Assembly: GCF_002979975.1 (NCBI RefSeq)
Contig: NZ_PCQD01000013.1
Coordinates: 1-64,000 of the forward strand
Source: Pseudomonas sp. MYb185
GTDB taxonomy: Bacteria; Pseudomonadota; Gammaproteobacteria; Pseudomonadales; Pseudomonadaceae
Direction: 5' to 3'
DNA: 64,000 bases
Made by a program: the position numbers and the translations under genes. The notes beneath the pieces are model-generated. The model ran no database searches, was not told where the DNA came from, and saw only the letters and a list, made by a program, of their open reading frames with translations. Of the stretch, positions 27,459 through 35,743 are shown in pieces. The first letter of the stretch is position 1; the number at the start of each line of letters is the position of its first letter.

Positions 27459-28742
27459 TTGAGTGACACAAGCACCGGCGTACTGTTACTGATACTGGCC
27501 GTACTCGTCGTCTGCTCGGCGTTCTTCTCCAGCTCCGAGACGGGCATGATGAGCCTCAACCGCTACCGGCTCAAACACCTGAGCAACAAGGGTAACCGCG
27601 CCGCCCAGCGCGCCGAGGACATGCTCAACCGCCCTGACCGCTTGCTGGGCACCATTCTGGTCGGCAACAATATCGTCAATGTTCTTGCCGCCTCGATCGC
27701 CACCGTGGTGGCGGTGCAGCTGTGGGGCGATGCGGGCATCGCCATTGCCACCATAGCGGTGACCATCATCCTGCTCATCTTTGGCGAGATCACGCCCAAG
27801 ACCTTTGCCGCGCTGCGCCCGGAAACCATCGCCTTCCGCGTCACCATCGTCCTCAGTGTGCTACAGCGACTGCTGTACCCGGTGGTCTGGCTGTGTGGCA
27901 CGATCAGCAACGGCCTGCTGCGCCTGATTGGCATCAGCCTGCAGGAGAGCCATGCGGGCCAGCTCAGCAGCGAAGAACTGCGCACCGTGGTCAACGAGGC
28001 CAGCCTGGGCATCACGCCCCGCCGGCAGAACATGCTGCTGAGCATCCTCGACCTGGAGAAGATGACCGTCAATGACATCATGGTGCCACGTAACGAGGCC
28101 TATGGCATCGATCTGGATGATGACATGACGGTCATTCTCGACCAACTGCAGACCAGCCACCACACCCGACTGCCGGTATTCCGCGGGGACATCAACAATG
28201 TCACCGGCCTGGTGCACATGCGCGCCATCGCCCGACTGCTGAGCCGTGACGAGCTGACCAAGGAAACCCTGATCGCCTCCTGCAAGGAGCCCTACTTCAT
28301 CCCGGAGAACACCCCGCTGCATACCCAGCTGCTGAATTTCCAGAAGCACAAGCGGCGCATCGGTTTCGTGGTGGATGAGTATGGCGATGTGATCGGGCTG
28401 GTGACCCTGGAGGACATCCTGGAAGAGATCGTCGGCGAGTTCACCACCGACCTGCTACCGGCCAACCATGATATCCACCCCCAGGGGGATGGCACCTATG
28501 TGATCGACGGCAGCGTTACCCTGCGGGCGATCAACCGGCAGTTGCTGTGGCGGCTACCCGAGGACGGCCCCAAGACCCTCAACGGGCTGATTACCGAGCG
28601 CCTGGAAAACATTCCTGACAATATCGTGGGCCTGAGTATCGGCCAGTACCGCATGGAGATCCTGCAGACCAAGGACAACATGATCAAGAGCGTGCGGATC
28701 TGGCAGCTGGACTTGCAGCCGGCGGCCGACGAGCAGGACTGA
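27459..28742 (+). CDS. HlyC/CorC family CNNM-type transporter
   Basis: A 427-residue membrane protein: DUF21 (CNNM) transmembrane domain at about residues 1-190 (FFSSSETGMMSLNRYRL, LVGNNIVNVLAAS, FGEITPK), then a CBS pair (DIMVPRNEAYGIDL...; VTLEDILEEIVGE) and a C-terminal CorC_HlyC domain. Such proteins are linked to Mg2+/Co2+ efflux. The start is TTG at 27459 with CGAGGTAA upstream. It follows the YpjD-like gene by 29 nt on the same strand. Confidence 0.9.
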   Translation: MSDTSTGVLLLILAVLVVCSAFFSSSETGMMSLNRYRLKHLSNKGNRAAQRAEDMLNRPDRLLGTILVGNNIVNVLAASIATVVAVQLWGDAGIAIATIAVTIILLIFGEITPKTFAALRPETIAFRVTIVLSVLQRLLYPVVWLCGTISNGLLRLIGISLQESHAGQLSSEELRTVVNEASLGITPRRQNMLLSILDLEKMTVNDIMVPRNEAYGIDLDDDMTVILDQLQTSHHTRLPVFRGDINNVTGLVHMRAIARLLSRDELTKETLIASCKEPYFIPENTPLHTQLLNFQKHKRRIGFVVDEYGDVIGLVTLEDILEEIVGEFTTDLLPANHDIHPQGDGTYVIDGSVTLRAINRQLLWRLPEDGPKTLNGLITERLENIPDNIVGLSIGQYRMEILQTKDNMIKSVRIWQLDLQPAADEQD

Positions 28743-28754
28743 CCGCCCCCCCTC

Positions 28755-29936
28755 CTACAGCTCGACCTTCACCGCCTGGCTCACACGCTGCGCCCGGGTC
28801 CGCGCCAGATCGGTGCTCTCATCCCGTGCCAACGCCACCCCCATGCGCCGTAAGCCCTCCGCACCGGGCTTGCCGAACAGCCGCAACTGGGTATCCGGCT
28901 CGCTCAACGCCTGCTGCAGATTGCCGTAGCTGATACTCTGGGAGCACCCGTCAGCCATGACCACTGCCGAGGCCGCCGGGCCGAACTGGCGGATCTGCGG
29001 AATCGGCAGCCCGAGGATGGCCCGGGCGTGCAGGGCAAATTCGGACAGCTCCTGGGAAATCAGCGTAACCAGGCCGGTATCATGCGGCCGCGGTGACACC
29101 TCGTTGAACCAGACCTGATCGCCCTTGATGAACAGCTCGACGCCGAACACGCCGCGCCCGCCCAGTGCATCGGTAATCCGCCGCGCTACATCCTGCGCCA
29201 GTGCCAAGGCCTGCTCGCTCATCTGCTGCGGCTGCCAGGACTCGCGATAATCACCGCTTTCCTGACGATGACCAATCGGGGCACAGAAGCTGGTGCCCCC
29301 TATATGCCGCACCGTCAGCAGGGTGATTTCATAGTCGAAATCGACGAAGCCCTCGACGATCACCCGGCCGACACCGGCACGCCCACCTGACTGGGCATAT
29401 TCCCAGGCCGCCTCGATATCCTGCTCGCTGCGCAGCAGGCTCTGCCCCTTGCCCGAGGAACTCATCACCGGCTTGACCACACAGGGCAGACCGATCTCCC
29501 TGACCGCCGCCAGATAATCCGCATGCCCGTCGGCAAACCGGTAAGGCGAGGTGGGCAGTTTCAATTCTTCACTGGCCAGCCGCCGGATACCTTCACGATC
29601 CATGGTCAGTTGCGCGGCGCGGGCAGTGGGAATGACGGTATAGCCCTCCCCTTCCAGCTCCACCAGCGCGGCGGTGGCAATGGCTTCGATCTCCGGCACG
29701 ATATACGCAGGCCGTTCGACCTCGACCACCTGACGCAGGGCAGCGGCATCCAGCATGTTGATCACATGACTGCGGTGCGCCACCTGCATCGCCGGGGCGT
29801 TGGCATAACGGTCCACGGCAATGACTTCGCAGCCCAGGCGCTGCAGTTCAATGGCCACTTCCTTGCCCAGCTCACCTGAGCCGAGCAGCAATACACGGGT
29901 AGCATTCCCGGTCAATGGCGTTCCAATACAGGGCAT
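28755..29936 (-). CDS. purT: Formate-dependent phosphoribosylglycinamide formyltransferase (PurT)
   Basis: ATP-grasp enzyme making formyl-GAR in purine synthesis from formate. The 393-residue protein has the N-terminal PurT signature ([20 protein letters not shown]), the ATP-grasp lysine segment [15 protein letters not shown] and the metal site [23 protein letters not shown]... Start at [10 protein letters not shown] with AAAGGA upstream. It is the last gene of a leftward group after the DUF1289 gene (5-nt gap). Confidence 0.96.
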   Translation of the reverse strand: MPCIGTPLTGNATRVLLLGSGELGKEVAIELQRLGCEVIAVDRYANAPAMQVAHRSHVINMLDAAALRQVVEVERPAYIVPEIEAIATAALVELEGEGYTVIPTARAAQLTMDREGIRRLASEELKLPTSPYRFADGHADYLAAVREIGLPCVVKPVMSSSGKGQSLLRSEQDIEAAWEYAQSGGRAGVGRVIVEGFVDFDYEITLLTVRHIGGTSFCAPIGHRQESGDYRESWQPQQMSEQALALAQDVARRITDALGGRGVFGVELFIKGDQVWFNEVSPRPHDTGLVTLISQELSEFALHARAILGLPIPQIRQFGPAASAVVMADGCSQSISYGNLQQALSEPDTQLRLFGKPGAEGLRRMGVALARDESTDLARTRAQRVSQAVKVEL

Positions 29937-29941
29937 GCCGA

Positions 29942-30151
29942 CTATCCTTTTACCGTTCCAACATTCAACCACAGGCCCTGCTCATGGGCCCGGCGCTCAC
30001 AAAGCCCCAGGATTTCCCGGCGCCGCTCATTGCTGGCGCGTCCCCACTCGGTGATTTCCGCACCGCTGCGCTGGCAGCCGGTGCAGATGTCGTTGTCATC
30101 CAGGCAGCAGACATACACACAGGGGGATTTGACCGGTTGTTCCTGAGACAT
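29942..30151 (-). CDS. DUF1289 small Cys-rich protein
   Basis: A 69-residue protein of the DUF1289 family (YdhL-like), with the four-cysteine pattern [20 protein letters not shown] and the conserved EITEW. It probably binds a metal. Its ATG overlaps the stop of the carbonic anhydrase gene (TGATG), so they are coupled. Confidence 0.9.
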   Translation of the reverse strand: MSQEQPVKSPCVYVCCLDDNDICTGCQRSGAEITEWGRASNERRREILGLCERRAHEQGLWLNVGTVKG

Positions 30152-30675
30152 CAATCTTCCTGCGGCTGCAGATCACGGCGGTAACGCTGGGCGTTATGCA
30201 CATAGTGGGCGGCGCCGGCGACGATTGCCTGATGTTGCTGCTCGCTCAACTGGCGCACCACCTTGCCGGGCGAGCCCATGACCAGCGAGCCATCGGGAAT
30301 TTCCTTGCCCTCAGGCACCAGCGCATTGGCGCCGATGATGCAGTTACGGCCAATCCTGGCACCATTGAGCACCACCGCGTTGATGCCGATCAGACTGTCA
30401 TCCCCCACAGTGCAGCCATGCAGCATGGCCTTGTGACCAACAGTGACGCCTTTGCCAAGGGTCAGCGGGAAACCGTAGTCGGTATGCATGATCGCGCCAT
30501 CCTGGACGTTGCTGTTCTCGCCGATCAGGATCAACTCGCAATCACCGCGTAATACGGCGTTGAACCAGACGCTGGCGCCCTTTTCCAGGCGCACCTTGCC
30601 GATCACCATGGCGCTATCGGCAATCCAGGCATCATCAGCCATCTCCACACGGTCATTGCCCAGTCTGTACTTCAT
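30151..30675 (-). CDS. Gamma-carbonic anhydrase family protein
   Basis: A 174-residue left-handed beta-helix protein of the YrdA/PaaY/CaiE group. Hexapeptide repeats are visible throughout. The three family zinc histidines are found in IMHTDYG and [10 protein letters not shown]. Carbonic anhydrase activity is plausible but several relatives lack it. It is followed by the overlapping DUF1289 gene and preceded by nudL with a 2-nt gap. Confidence 0.9.
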   Translation of the reverse strand: MKYRLGNDRVEMADDAWIADSAMVIGKVRLEKGASVWFNAVLRGDCELILIGENSNVQDGAIMHTDYGFPLTLGKGVTVGHKAMLHGCTVGDDSLIGINAVVLNGARIGRNCIIGANALVPEGKEIPDGSLVMGSPGKVVRQLSEQQHQAIVAGAAHYVHNAQRYRRDLQPQED

Positions 30676-30677
30676 TC

Positions 30678-31286
30678 CTACTCCTTAGTCGGATCGCTCC
30701 ACTCGTTGGGGGGAGTGCGCAGCGGGATATTGGCGTCGAAGGCGACGTTCATCAGATCGACCAGAATCAGCGCGGTCAGCCCCCAGATGCGAAAGCCTTC
30801 ATAGCGGTAGCTGGGGACATACCAGCTACGCCCTTCATAATCGATGCGGTGGGTCATTTCCCGGTTGTCGCCGAGAAAGTAGCTCACCGGCACGCGGAAG
30901 ACTTCCTGGATCTCACTCTCGTTGGGGCGTAGATCGAACACATCCGGCACTATGCCGACATAGGGCGTGACCTTGATGCCGAACCGCGACACCAGACTGC
31001 CCAGCGGCCCCACCACTTCCACCAGATCCGGCAGCAGGCCGATTTCCTCGTGAGCTTCGCGCAGGGCGGTATAAGCCAGGTCGACATCCCCCGGATCACG
31101 TCGCCCGCCGGGCAGCGCCACTTCCCCTGAGTGGGTCGACAGGCTGTTGGAACGCAGGGTGAGAATGATCTCCGGCTTGTCATCTATACAGGTTACCGGC
31201 ACCAGAACCCCCGCCTCCGGAAGTCCGGCCGCCTCGACTGCTCGCGGTCGATACCCGGGAACCCGCGAGCGCACTTTGTCCAGCAT
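30678..31286 (-). CDS. CoA pyrophosphatase (Nudix, NudL-like)
   Basis: A 202-residue Nudix hydrolase of the CoA-diphosphatase subgroup. The NuCoA signature [20 protein letters not shown] precedes the Nudix box ([25 protein letters not shown]). It hydrolyses CoA and acyl-CoA to phosphopantetheine and 3',5'-ADP in characterised relatives. Start at MLDKVRSRV with GAGGTAGG upstream. First gene of the nudL-gammaCA-DUF1289-purT run. Confidence 0.9.
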   Translation of the reverse strand: MLDKVRSRVPGYRPRAVEAAGLPEAGVLVPVTCIDDKPEIILTLRSNSLSTHSGEVALPGGRRDPGDVDLAYTALREAHEEIGLLPDLVEVVGPLGSLVSRFGIKVTPYVGIVPDVFDLRPNESEIQEVFRVPVSYFLGDNREMTHRIDYEGRSWYVPSYRYEGFRIWGLTALILVDLMNVAFDANIPLRTPPNEWSDPTKE

Positions 31287-31464
31287 GCAACCTACCTCGT
31301 CATTTTTCCCAATCATGGCATGATCACCGTCACCGAGCCAGCACCTCTATGCTACCGAATAAGCCGCCATAGCGACCGCCACAGCAGTCTCCCCCCCTTT
31401 ACCGCCGGGCCGTTGCAACGCAAGATACCGCCATGCCAGCCTACCAGCCGGGAGTATCCGCGAC

Positions 31465-32025
31465 ATGAAATTCTGCTGCCATTGTGGACAGGCTGTCACC
31501 GAGCGGATCCCGCAAGGTGACAATCGTCCCCGCTATGTGTGCGATCACTGCGAAGTCATCCATTACCAGAATCCACGCATCGTCGCCGGCTGCCTGGTCA
31601 CCCAGGAGCGGCATGTGCTGCTCTGCCGTCGCGCCATCGAGCCGCGCCGCGGTTTCTGGACACTACCGGCGGGCTTCATGGAGAACGGCGAAACCACCGA
31701 GCAGGCAGCCCTGCGGGAAACCTGGGAAGAGGCGCGGGCCAGGGTGGCAGCGCAGCAGCTGTACATGCTGTTCAACCTGCCGCACATCAATCAGGTCTAC
31801 ATGTTCTTCCGCGGTCAACTGGCCGATGCGGATTTCGCCGCCGGCGAAGAGAGCCTGGAAGTCAGACTCTTCAGCGAGGCGGAAATTCCCTGGGATCAAC
31901 TGGCCTTTCCCACCATCAGCAAGACGCTGCGCCAGTATTTCCTCGACTATCCCACCCAGCATTTTCCGGTACGCATGAACGATATCACCTGGCCTACCGG
32001 CAAATCCGGCGGCGCCGTGCGATGA
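31465..32025 (+). CDS. Nudix hydrolase with N-terminal zinc ribbon
   Basis: A 186-residue protein. Residues 1-32 form a zinc ribbon (CCHCGQAV ... YVCDHCEVIHYQNP) as in NADH pyrophosphatase, followed by a Nudix domain with the box GFMENGETTEQAALRETWEEA. The SQPWPFPxS motif that marks true NudC NADH pyrophosphatases is absent, so the substrate is not fixed. Its stop overlaps the start of the L,D-transpeptidase (ATGA). Confidence 0.88.
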   Translation: MKFCCHCGQAVTERIPQGDNRPRYVCDHCEVIHYQNPRIVAGCLVTQERHVLLCRRAIEPRRGFWTLPAGFMENGETTEQAALRETWEEARARVAAQQLYMLFNLPHINQVYMFFRGQLADADFAAGEESLEVRLFSEAEIPWDQLAFPTISKTLRQYFLDYPTQHFPVRMNDITWPTGKSGGAVR

Positions 32026-32510
32026 GCCGCTGGCTGGCTGCACTGCTGTTCGGGCTGTTCGCGGCCAATTGCCTGGCCACGCCACCGGCCATCGATCAAC
32101 TGCTGATCCACAAGCACGAAAGGCGCCTGGAGGTGATCAGCCATGGCCAGGTGATTCGCCAGTACCGCATCGCCCTGGGCAAACAGCCGGTCGGGCACAA
32201 GCAGGAACGGGGCGACGATCGCACACCGGAGGGCATCTACAGTATCGACTGGCGGCACCGCAGCCCCAGCTACAATCTCAGCCTGCACCTGGACTACCCC
32301 AACCTCAAGGACCGGGCCGACGCCTGGAAACGCGGTGCAGACCCCGGCAGCATGATCATGATTCATGGCACGCCGGTGGATGAAGAGTACCCCGAGTGGT
32401 TCTTCACCGGGCTCGACTGGACCAACGGCTGCATCGCCCTGGACAACCGCAGCATGCGGGAACTATGGGACCTGGTCCCCGATGGGACCCTCGTTGAAAT
32501 AAGACCTTGA
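32022..32510 (+). CDS. L,D-transpeptidase family protein (YkuD domain)
   Basis: A 162-residue periplasmic protein with a signal peptide (MSRWLAALLFGLFAANCLA) and a YkuD domain. The catalytic His/Cys motif appears as MIMIHGTP and TNGCIALDNRSM. Short YafK/ErfK-like enzymes crosslink or cleave peptidoglycan stems. Start overlaps the Nudix stop. It is much shorter than Lpp-anchoring enzymes and has no LysM domain. Confidence 0.88.
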   Translation: MSRWLAALLFGLFAANCLATPPAIDQLLIHKHERRLEVISHGQVIRQYRIALGKQPVGHKQERGDDRTPEGIYSIDWRHRSPSYNLSLHLDYPNLKDRADAWKRGADPGSMIMIHGTPVDEEYPEWFFTGLDWTNGCIALDNRSMRELWDLVPDGTLVEIRP

Positions 32511-32520
32511 CCCAGATCAA
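32507..32520 (+). promoter_or_regulatory. Anr/FNR box upstream of the di-haem peroxidase gene
   Basis: TTGACCCAGATCAA matches the FNR/Anr consensus TTGAT-N4-ATCAA at 9 of 10 fixed positions. It overlaps the last codons of the preceding gene. A CACTAT element at about 32545 puts the box centre near -43, compatible with Anr activation under low oxygen. Confidence 0.8.
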
Positions 32521-32612
32521 CACCCTCCTCCTCCAGCTGAGGAACACTATAGCCATCAAGAACATGGCCACAGAACCATGCCTGTTGTGCTACATGTCAA
32601 GGAGCATTATCC

Positions 32613-33617
32613 GTGAAAAAGCTACTCACTATCGCCATCGCCGCCGGACTCGGCCTCAGCATGCAGGCACATGCCGACCGTCTGACCACCGAGTTGATCA
32701 AGCCGATTGACCCCTACGTCTCCGCCGAACCGGAAAAAGTGGAGCTGGGCAAGAAACTGTGGTTCGATCCGCGCCTGTCCATGTCCGGGTTCATTTCCTG
32801 CAACTCCTGTCACAACCTGAGCACGGGCGGCAGTGACAACCTGCCAACCTCCATCGGCCACAACTGGCAGGAAGGTCCGATCAACTCGCCGACTGTACTG
32901 AACTCCAGCCTGAGCGTAGCGCAGTTCTGGGATGGCCGTGCCGCCAACCTTCAGGAGCAGGCCGGTGGCCCGATCGCGAACCCGATGGAAATGGCCTCCA
33001 GTCACCTGCTGGCAATCGATGTGATCAACTCCATTCCGCAGTACCGGGAAGAGTTCGCCAAAGTCTATGGCAGTGCTGAGGTCACCATCGAGAACATCAC
33101 CGATGCCATCGCCGAGTTCGAGGAAACCTTGGTGACGCCGAACTCGCGTTTTGACCTGTGGCTCAAGGGTGATGACGATGCCATCACTGCCCAGGAGCTG
33201 GCCGGTTACGAGACTTTCAAGAGCATCGGCTGTGTCGCCTGCCACAACGGTCCGGCCGCTGGCGGGACCTCGTTCCAGCGCATGGGTGTAGTGGAAGCCT
33301 ATCAGACCGCCAACCCGGCTGAAGGCCGTGCGGCGGTTACCGGCAAGGATGCGGACCGCTTCACCTTCAAGGTGCCGACACTGCGCAACGTCGAACTGAC
33401 CTACCCCTACTTCCACGATGGCGCCTACTGGACGCTGGAAGAGGCTACCGACGTCATGGCGCGCCTGCAGCTGGGCCGTGAACTACAGAAAGAGGAAATC
33501 AACAATGTGGTTGCCTTCCTCAAGACCCTGACTGGTCAACAGCCAACCTTCACCATGCCGATCCTGCCGCCGTCGACCAACGACACACCACGGCCGCAAC
33601 CCTTCGGCGCCAAGTGA
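32613..33617 (+). CDS. ccpA: Di-haem cytochrome c peroxidase (periplasmic)
   Basis: Reduces H2O2 in the periplasm using electrons from c-type cytochromes. The 334-residue protein has a signal peptide (cleavage after QAHA) and two haem c sites: CNSCH (C63-H67) and CVACH (C207-H211). The family segments ELGKKLWFDPRLS, SPTVLNS and TFKVPTLRNVELTYPYFHDG are all present. An Anr box lies upstream and an intrinsic terminator downstream, so it is a single-gene unit, as known for Pseudomonas ccpA. Confidence 0.94.
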   Translation: MKKLLTIAIAAGLGLSMQAHADRLTTELIKPIDPYVSAEPEKVELGKKLWFDPRLSMSGFISCNSCHNLSTGGSDNLPTSIGHNWQEGPINSPTVLNSSLSVAQFWDGRAANLQEQAGGPIANPMEMASSHLLAIDVINSIPQYREEFAKVYGSAEVTIENITDAIAEFEETLVTPNSRFDLWLKGDDDAITAQELAGYETFKSIGCVACHNGPAAGGTSFQRMGVVEAYQTANPAEGRAAVTGKDADRFTFKVPTLRNVELTYPYFHDGAYWTLEEATDVMARLQLGRELQKEEINNVVAFLKTLTGQQPTFTMPILPPSTNDTPRPQPFGAK

Positions 33618-33638
33618 TCAGGCCCCGCCGCTGAGACC

Positions 33639-33668
33639 AAGGCCACACCCCCAGGGTGTGGCCTTTTT
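33639..33668 (+). terminator. Intrinsic terminator after ccpA
   Basis: An 11-bp stem AAGGCCACACC/GGTGTGGCCTT with a 5-nt loop, followed by a T-run, 22 nt past the stop. Confidence 0.92.
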
Positions 33669-33912
33669 CGTTCCCTCCCCCTTCGCCGACTGCCCCCTGC
33701 AGCACAGTGAATCATCCCCATGGCGGCCCGACACAATAACCACACTAGCCACACGGCTGATCAGCCTTTATACTTATACGTCTAAGCAATAACTCTAACG
33801 TCCTCAGCCAGCCGCCAATAAACCGGCTGGCTTCCTCCGCTGTCGTAAGTCCAAATAAGACCATATAACCAATGGCTGGCAGTGCTTCTTATTTATTGAA
33901 GGAAGTAAAAAT
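33669..33912 (+). promoter_or_regulatory. Leader region of the trimethylamine monooxygenase gene
   Basis: This AT-richer gap contains TTTATACTTATA around 33766 (promoter-like) and a 9-bp inverted repeat AGCCAGCCG/CGGCTGGCT spanning about 33807-33834. The Shine-Dalgarno GAAGGAAG lies before the ATG at 33913. Whether the inverted repeat is an operator or a transcript hairpin cannot be told from sequence. Confidence 0.4.
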
Positions 33913-35292
33913 ATGAGAGTAGCCATTATCGGCGCCGGCCCCAGCGGCCTGGCCCAGCTTCGTGCATTCCAGTCGGCGCAGCAGCAGGGTCATGAGATTC
34001 CCGAGCTGGTCTGTTACGAGAAACAGAGCGACTGGGGCGGCCTGTGGAATTACACCTGGCGCACCGGCCTGGACGAGCATGGCGAGCCCGTGCACGGCAG
34101 CATGTATCGCTATCTCTGGTCAAACGGTCCGAAGGAGGGCCTCGAGTTCGCAGACTACAGTTTCGACGCGCATTTCGGCCGGCCCCTGGCCTCCTATCCG
34201 CCGCGGGAAGTACTCTGGGACTATATCAAGGGGCGGGTTGAAAAGGCCGATGTACGCCGCTATATCCGCTTCAACTGCCCGGTTCGTCGTGTAACCTACG
34301 ATGAGCAGAGCGGCTTGTTCAGCGTGACCGCCCATGACCATGCAACCGATACGACCAGCACCGAGACCTTCGACCACGTTGTGGTTGCCTCCGGCCACTT
34401 TTCCACTCCCAACGTACCGGAATTCGAAGGCTTCGACAGCTTCCCCGGGCGCATTCTGCATGCCCACGATTTCCGCGATGCCACCGAATTTCGCGGCAAG
34501 GATGTACTGTTGATCGGCAGCAGCTATTCAGCGGAGGACATCGGCTCGCAATGCTACAAATACGGCGCTCGCAGCATCACCTCCAGCTACCGCAGCGGGC
34601 CAATGGGCTTTGAATGGCCGGACAACTGGGAAGAAAAACCCTTGCTGCTCAAAGTGAATGGCAACACGGCCCACTTTTCCGACGGCACCTCAAAACGTAT
34701 CGATGCGATCATCCTGTGTACCGGATACCAGCACTATTTTCCTTTCCTGGACGAATCATTGCGCCTGGAAACCGACAACCGCCTGTGGCCGCTGAACCTC
34801 TATCAGGGCACCGTCTGGGAGAACAATCCTAAGCTCTTCTACCTCGGTATGCAGGACCAATGGTTCACCTTCAACATGTTCGACGCCCAGGCCTGGTACG
34901 TCCGTGACGTGATCCTCCAGCGCATTGCACTGCCCGAGCAGGCAGCCATGCGCCAGCACAGCCTGGCGTGGCGCCAACGCGAGGACGAGATCGTCGATGT
35001 GCCGGGCATGATCGGCTTCCAGGGCGACTATGTGCACAGCCTGATCGAACAGACCGACTATCCGAGCTTTGACATCGAAGGCGTGAAGCAGATTTTCCTG
35101 GACTGGATGCAGCACAAGGAGGAGAACATCATGACCTTCCGTGACCGGCTCTACCGCTCGGTCATCACCGGCACCATGGCCACTCCGCACCACAGCCGTT
35201 GGCTGGAGGCCATGGACGACTCCATGGCGTCATACCTGGCCAGCCCCGTGCCGGCTGCCGGTTTCAAGGATGAGGCCCGCCAAAGCGCCTGA
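33913..35292 (+). CDS. tmm: Trimethylamine monooxygenase (bacterial FMO)
   Basis: Flavin- and NADPH-dependent oxidation of trimethylamine to trimethylamine N-oxide. The 459-residue protein opens with the FAD motif [10 protein letters not shown], continues with [20 protein letters not shown] and [20 protein letters not shown], and has the NADPH motif [20 protein letters not shown]. These stretches agree closely with what I recall of characterised Tmm proteins, more than with generic FMOs. No TMAO demethylase (tmd) or TMAO transporter genes are adjacent; neighbours are unrelated. A terminator follows. Confidence 0.9.
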   Translation: MRVAIIGAGPSGLAQLRAFQSAQQQGHEIPELVCYEKQSDWGGLWNYTWRTGLDEHGEPVHGSMYRYLWSNGPKEGLEFADYSFDAHFGRPLASYPPREVLWDYIKGRVEKADVRRYIRFNCPVRRVTYDEQSGLFSVTAHDHATDTTSTETFDHVVVASGHFSTPNVPEFEGFDSFPGRILHAHDFRDATEFRGKDVLLIGSSYSAEDIGSQCYKYGARSITSSYRSGPMGFEWPDNWEEKPLLLKVNGNTAHFSDGTSKRIDAIILCTGYQHYFPFLDESLRLETDNRLWPLNLYQGTVWENNPKLFYLGMQDQWFTFNMFDAQAWYVRDVILQRIALPEQAAMRQHSLAWRQREDEIVDVPGMIGFQGDYVHSLIEQTDYPSFDIEGVKQIFLDWMQHKEENIMTFRDRLYRSVITGTMATPHHSRWLEAMDDSMASYLASPVPAAGFKDEARQSA

Positions 35293-35303
35293 ACCGGAGA
35301 CCC

Positions 35304-35328
35304 GTGCCCCGGTCTCGAACCGGGGCAC
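35304..35328 (+). terminator. Terminator-like hairpin after tmm
   Basis: A 9-bp GC-rich stem GTGCCCCGG/CCGGGGCAC with a 7-nt loop, 12 nt past the stop. It lacks a clear U-tract. Confidence 0.6.
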
Positions 35329-35363
35329 GCCATGCCGGGCCGCTCCCGCGGTGCGGCCCCCGC

Positions 35364-35675
35364 TCAGATATCCAGCAGTTGCCAGACATCGAAGGCGGGC
35401 TCCTCGTAGGGGTGCGCCTGCCTCAGCGCGACCACTACGTCCCTGATCAGATCATCCCGGCACACCAGCTCCACCCGATATTCGGCCACCTGCTCCAGTT
35501 CTCCCTGCCGGCCAATGAACGGATTGGCCCCCTGGCACGGACGGAACTGCCCCTGGCCCAACACCTGCCAGCAGCAATGCTCGTAATCACCGATGCGGCC
35601 ACCGCCGGCGGTAAATACTGCCTGCTTGACCGACTCCAGATGAGACTCGGGAACAAAGAAACAGAGTTTGTACAT
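35364..35675 (-). CDS. YqfO/NIF3-like small domain protein
   Basis: A 103-residue protein with the PII-like central domain of YqfO/NIF3 proteins as a stand-alone unit (MYKLCFFVPESHLESVKQAVF; GAGxIGxYxxC-like GGGRIGDYEHCCW; HPYEEPAFDVW). Role unknown; possibly metal or nucleotide binding. Its stop lies 36 nt from the tmm hairpin, tail to tail. Confidence 0.88.
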   Translation of the reverse strand: MYKLCFFVPESHLESVKQAVFTAGGGRIGDYEHCCWQVLGQGQFRPCQGANPFIGRQGELEQVAEYRVELVCRDDLIRDVVVALRQAHPYEEPAFDVWQLLDI

Positions 35676-35743
35676 GCTGGACGCTCCGGGCTGAACATGG
35701 ACTGGGCAGTGTTGCAGCCCCGAGCGCGTTGTACAAATGCCAA

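Noticed and set aside
32613-33617. MauG-type or methylamine-utilisation protein
   Set aside because: Length, haem spacing and conserved segments fit bacterial di-haem cytochrome c peroxidase, and no mau genes are near.
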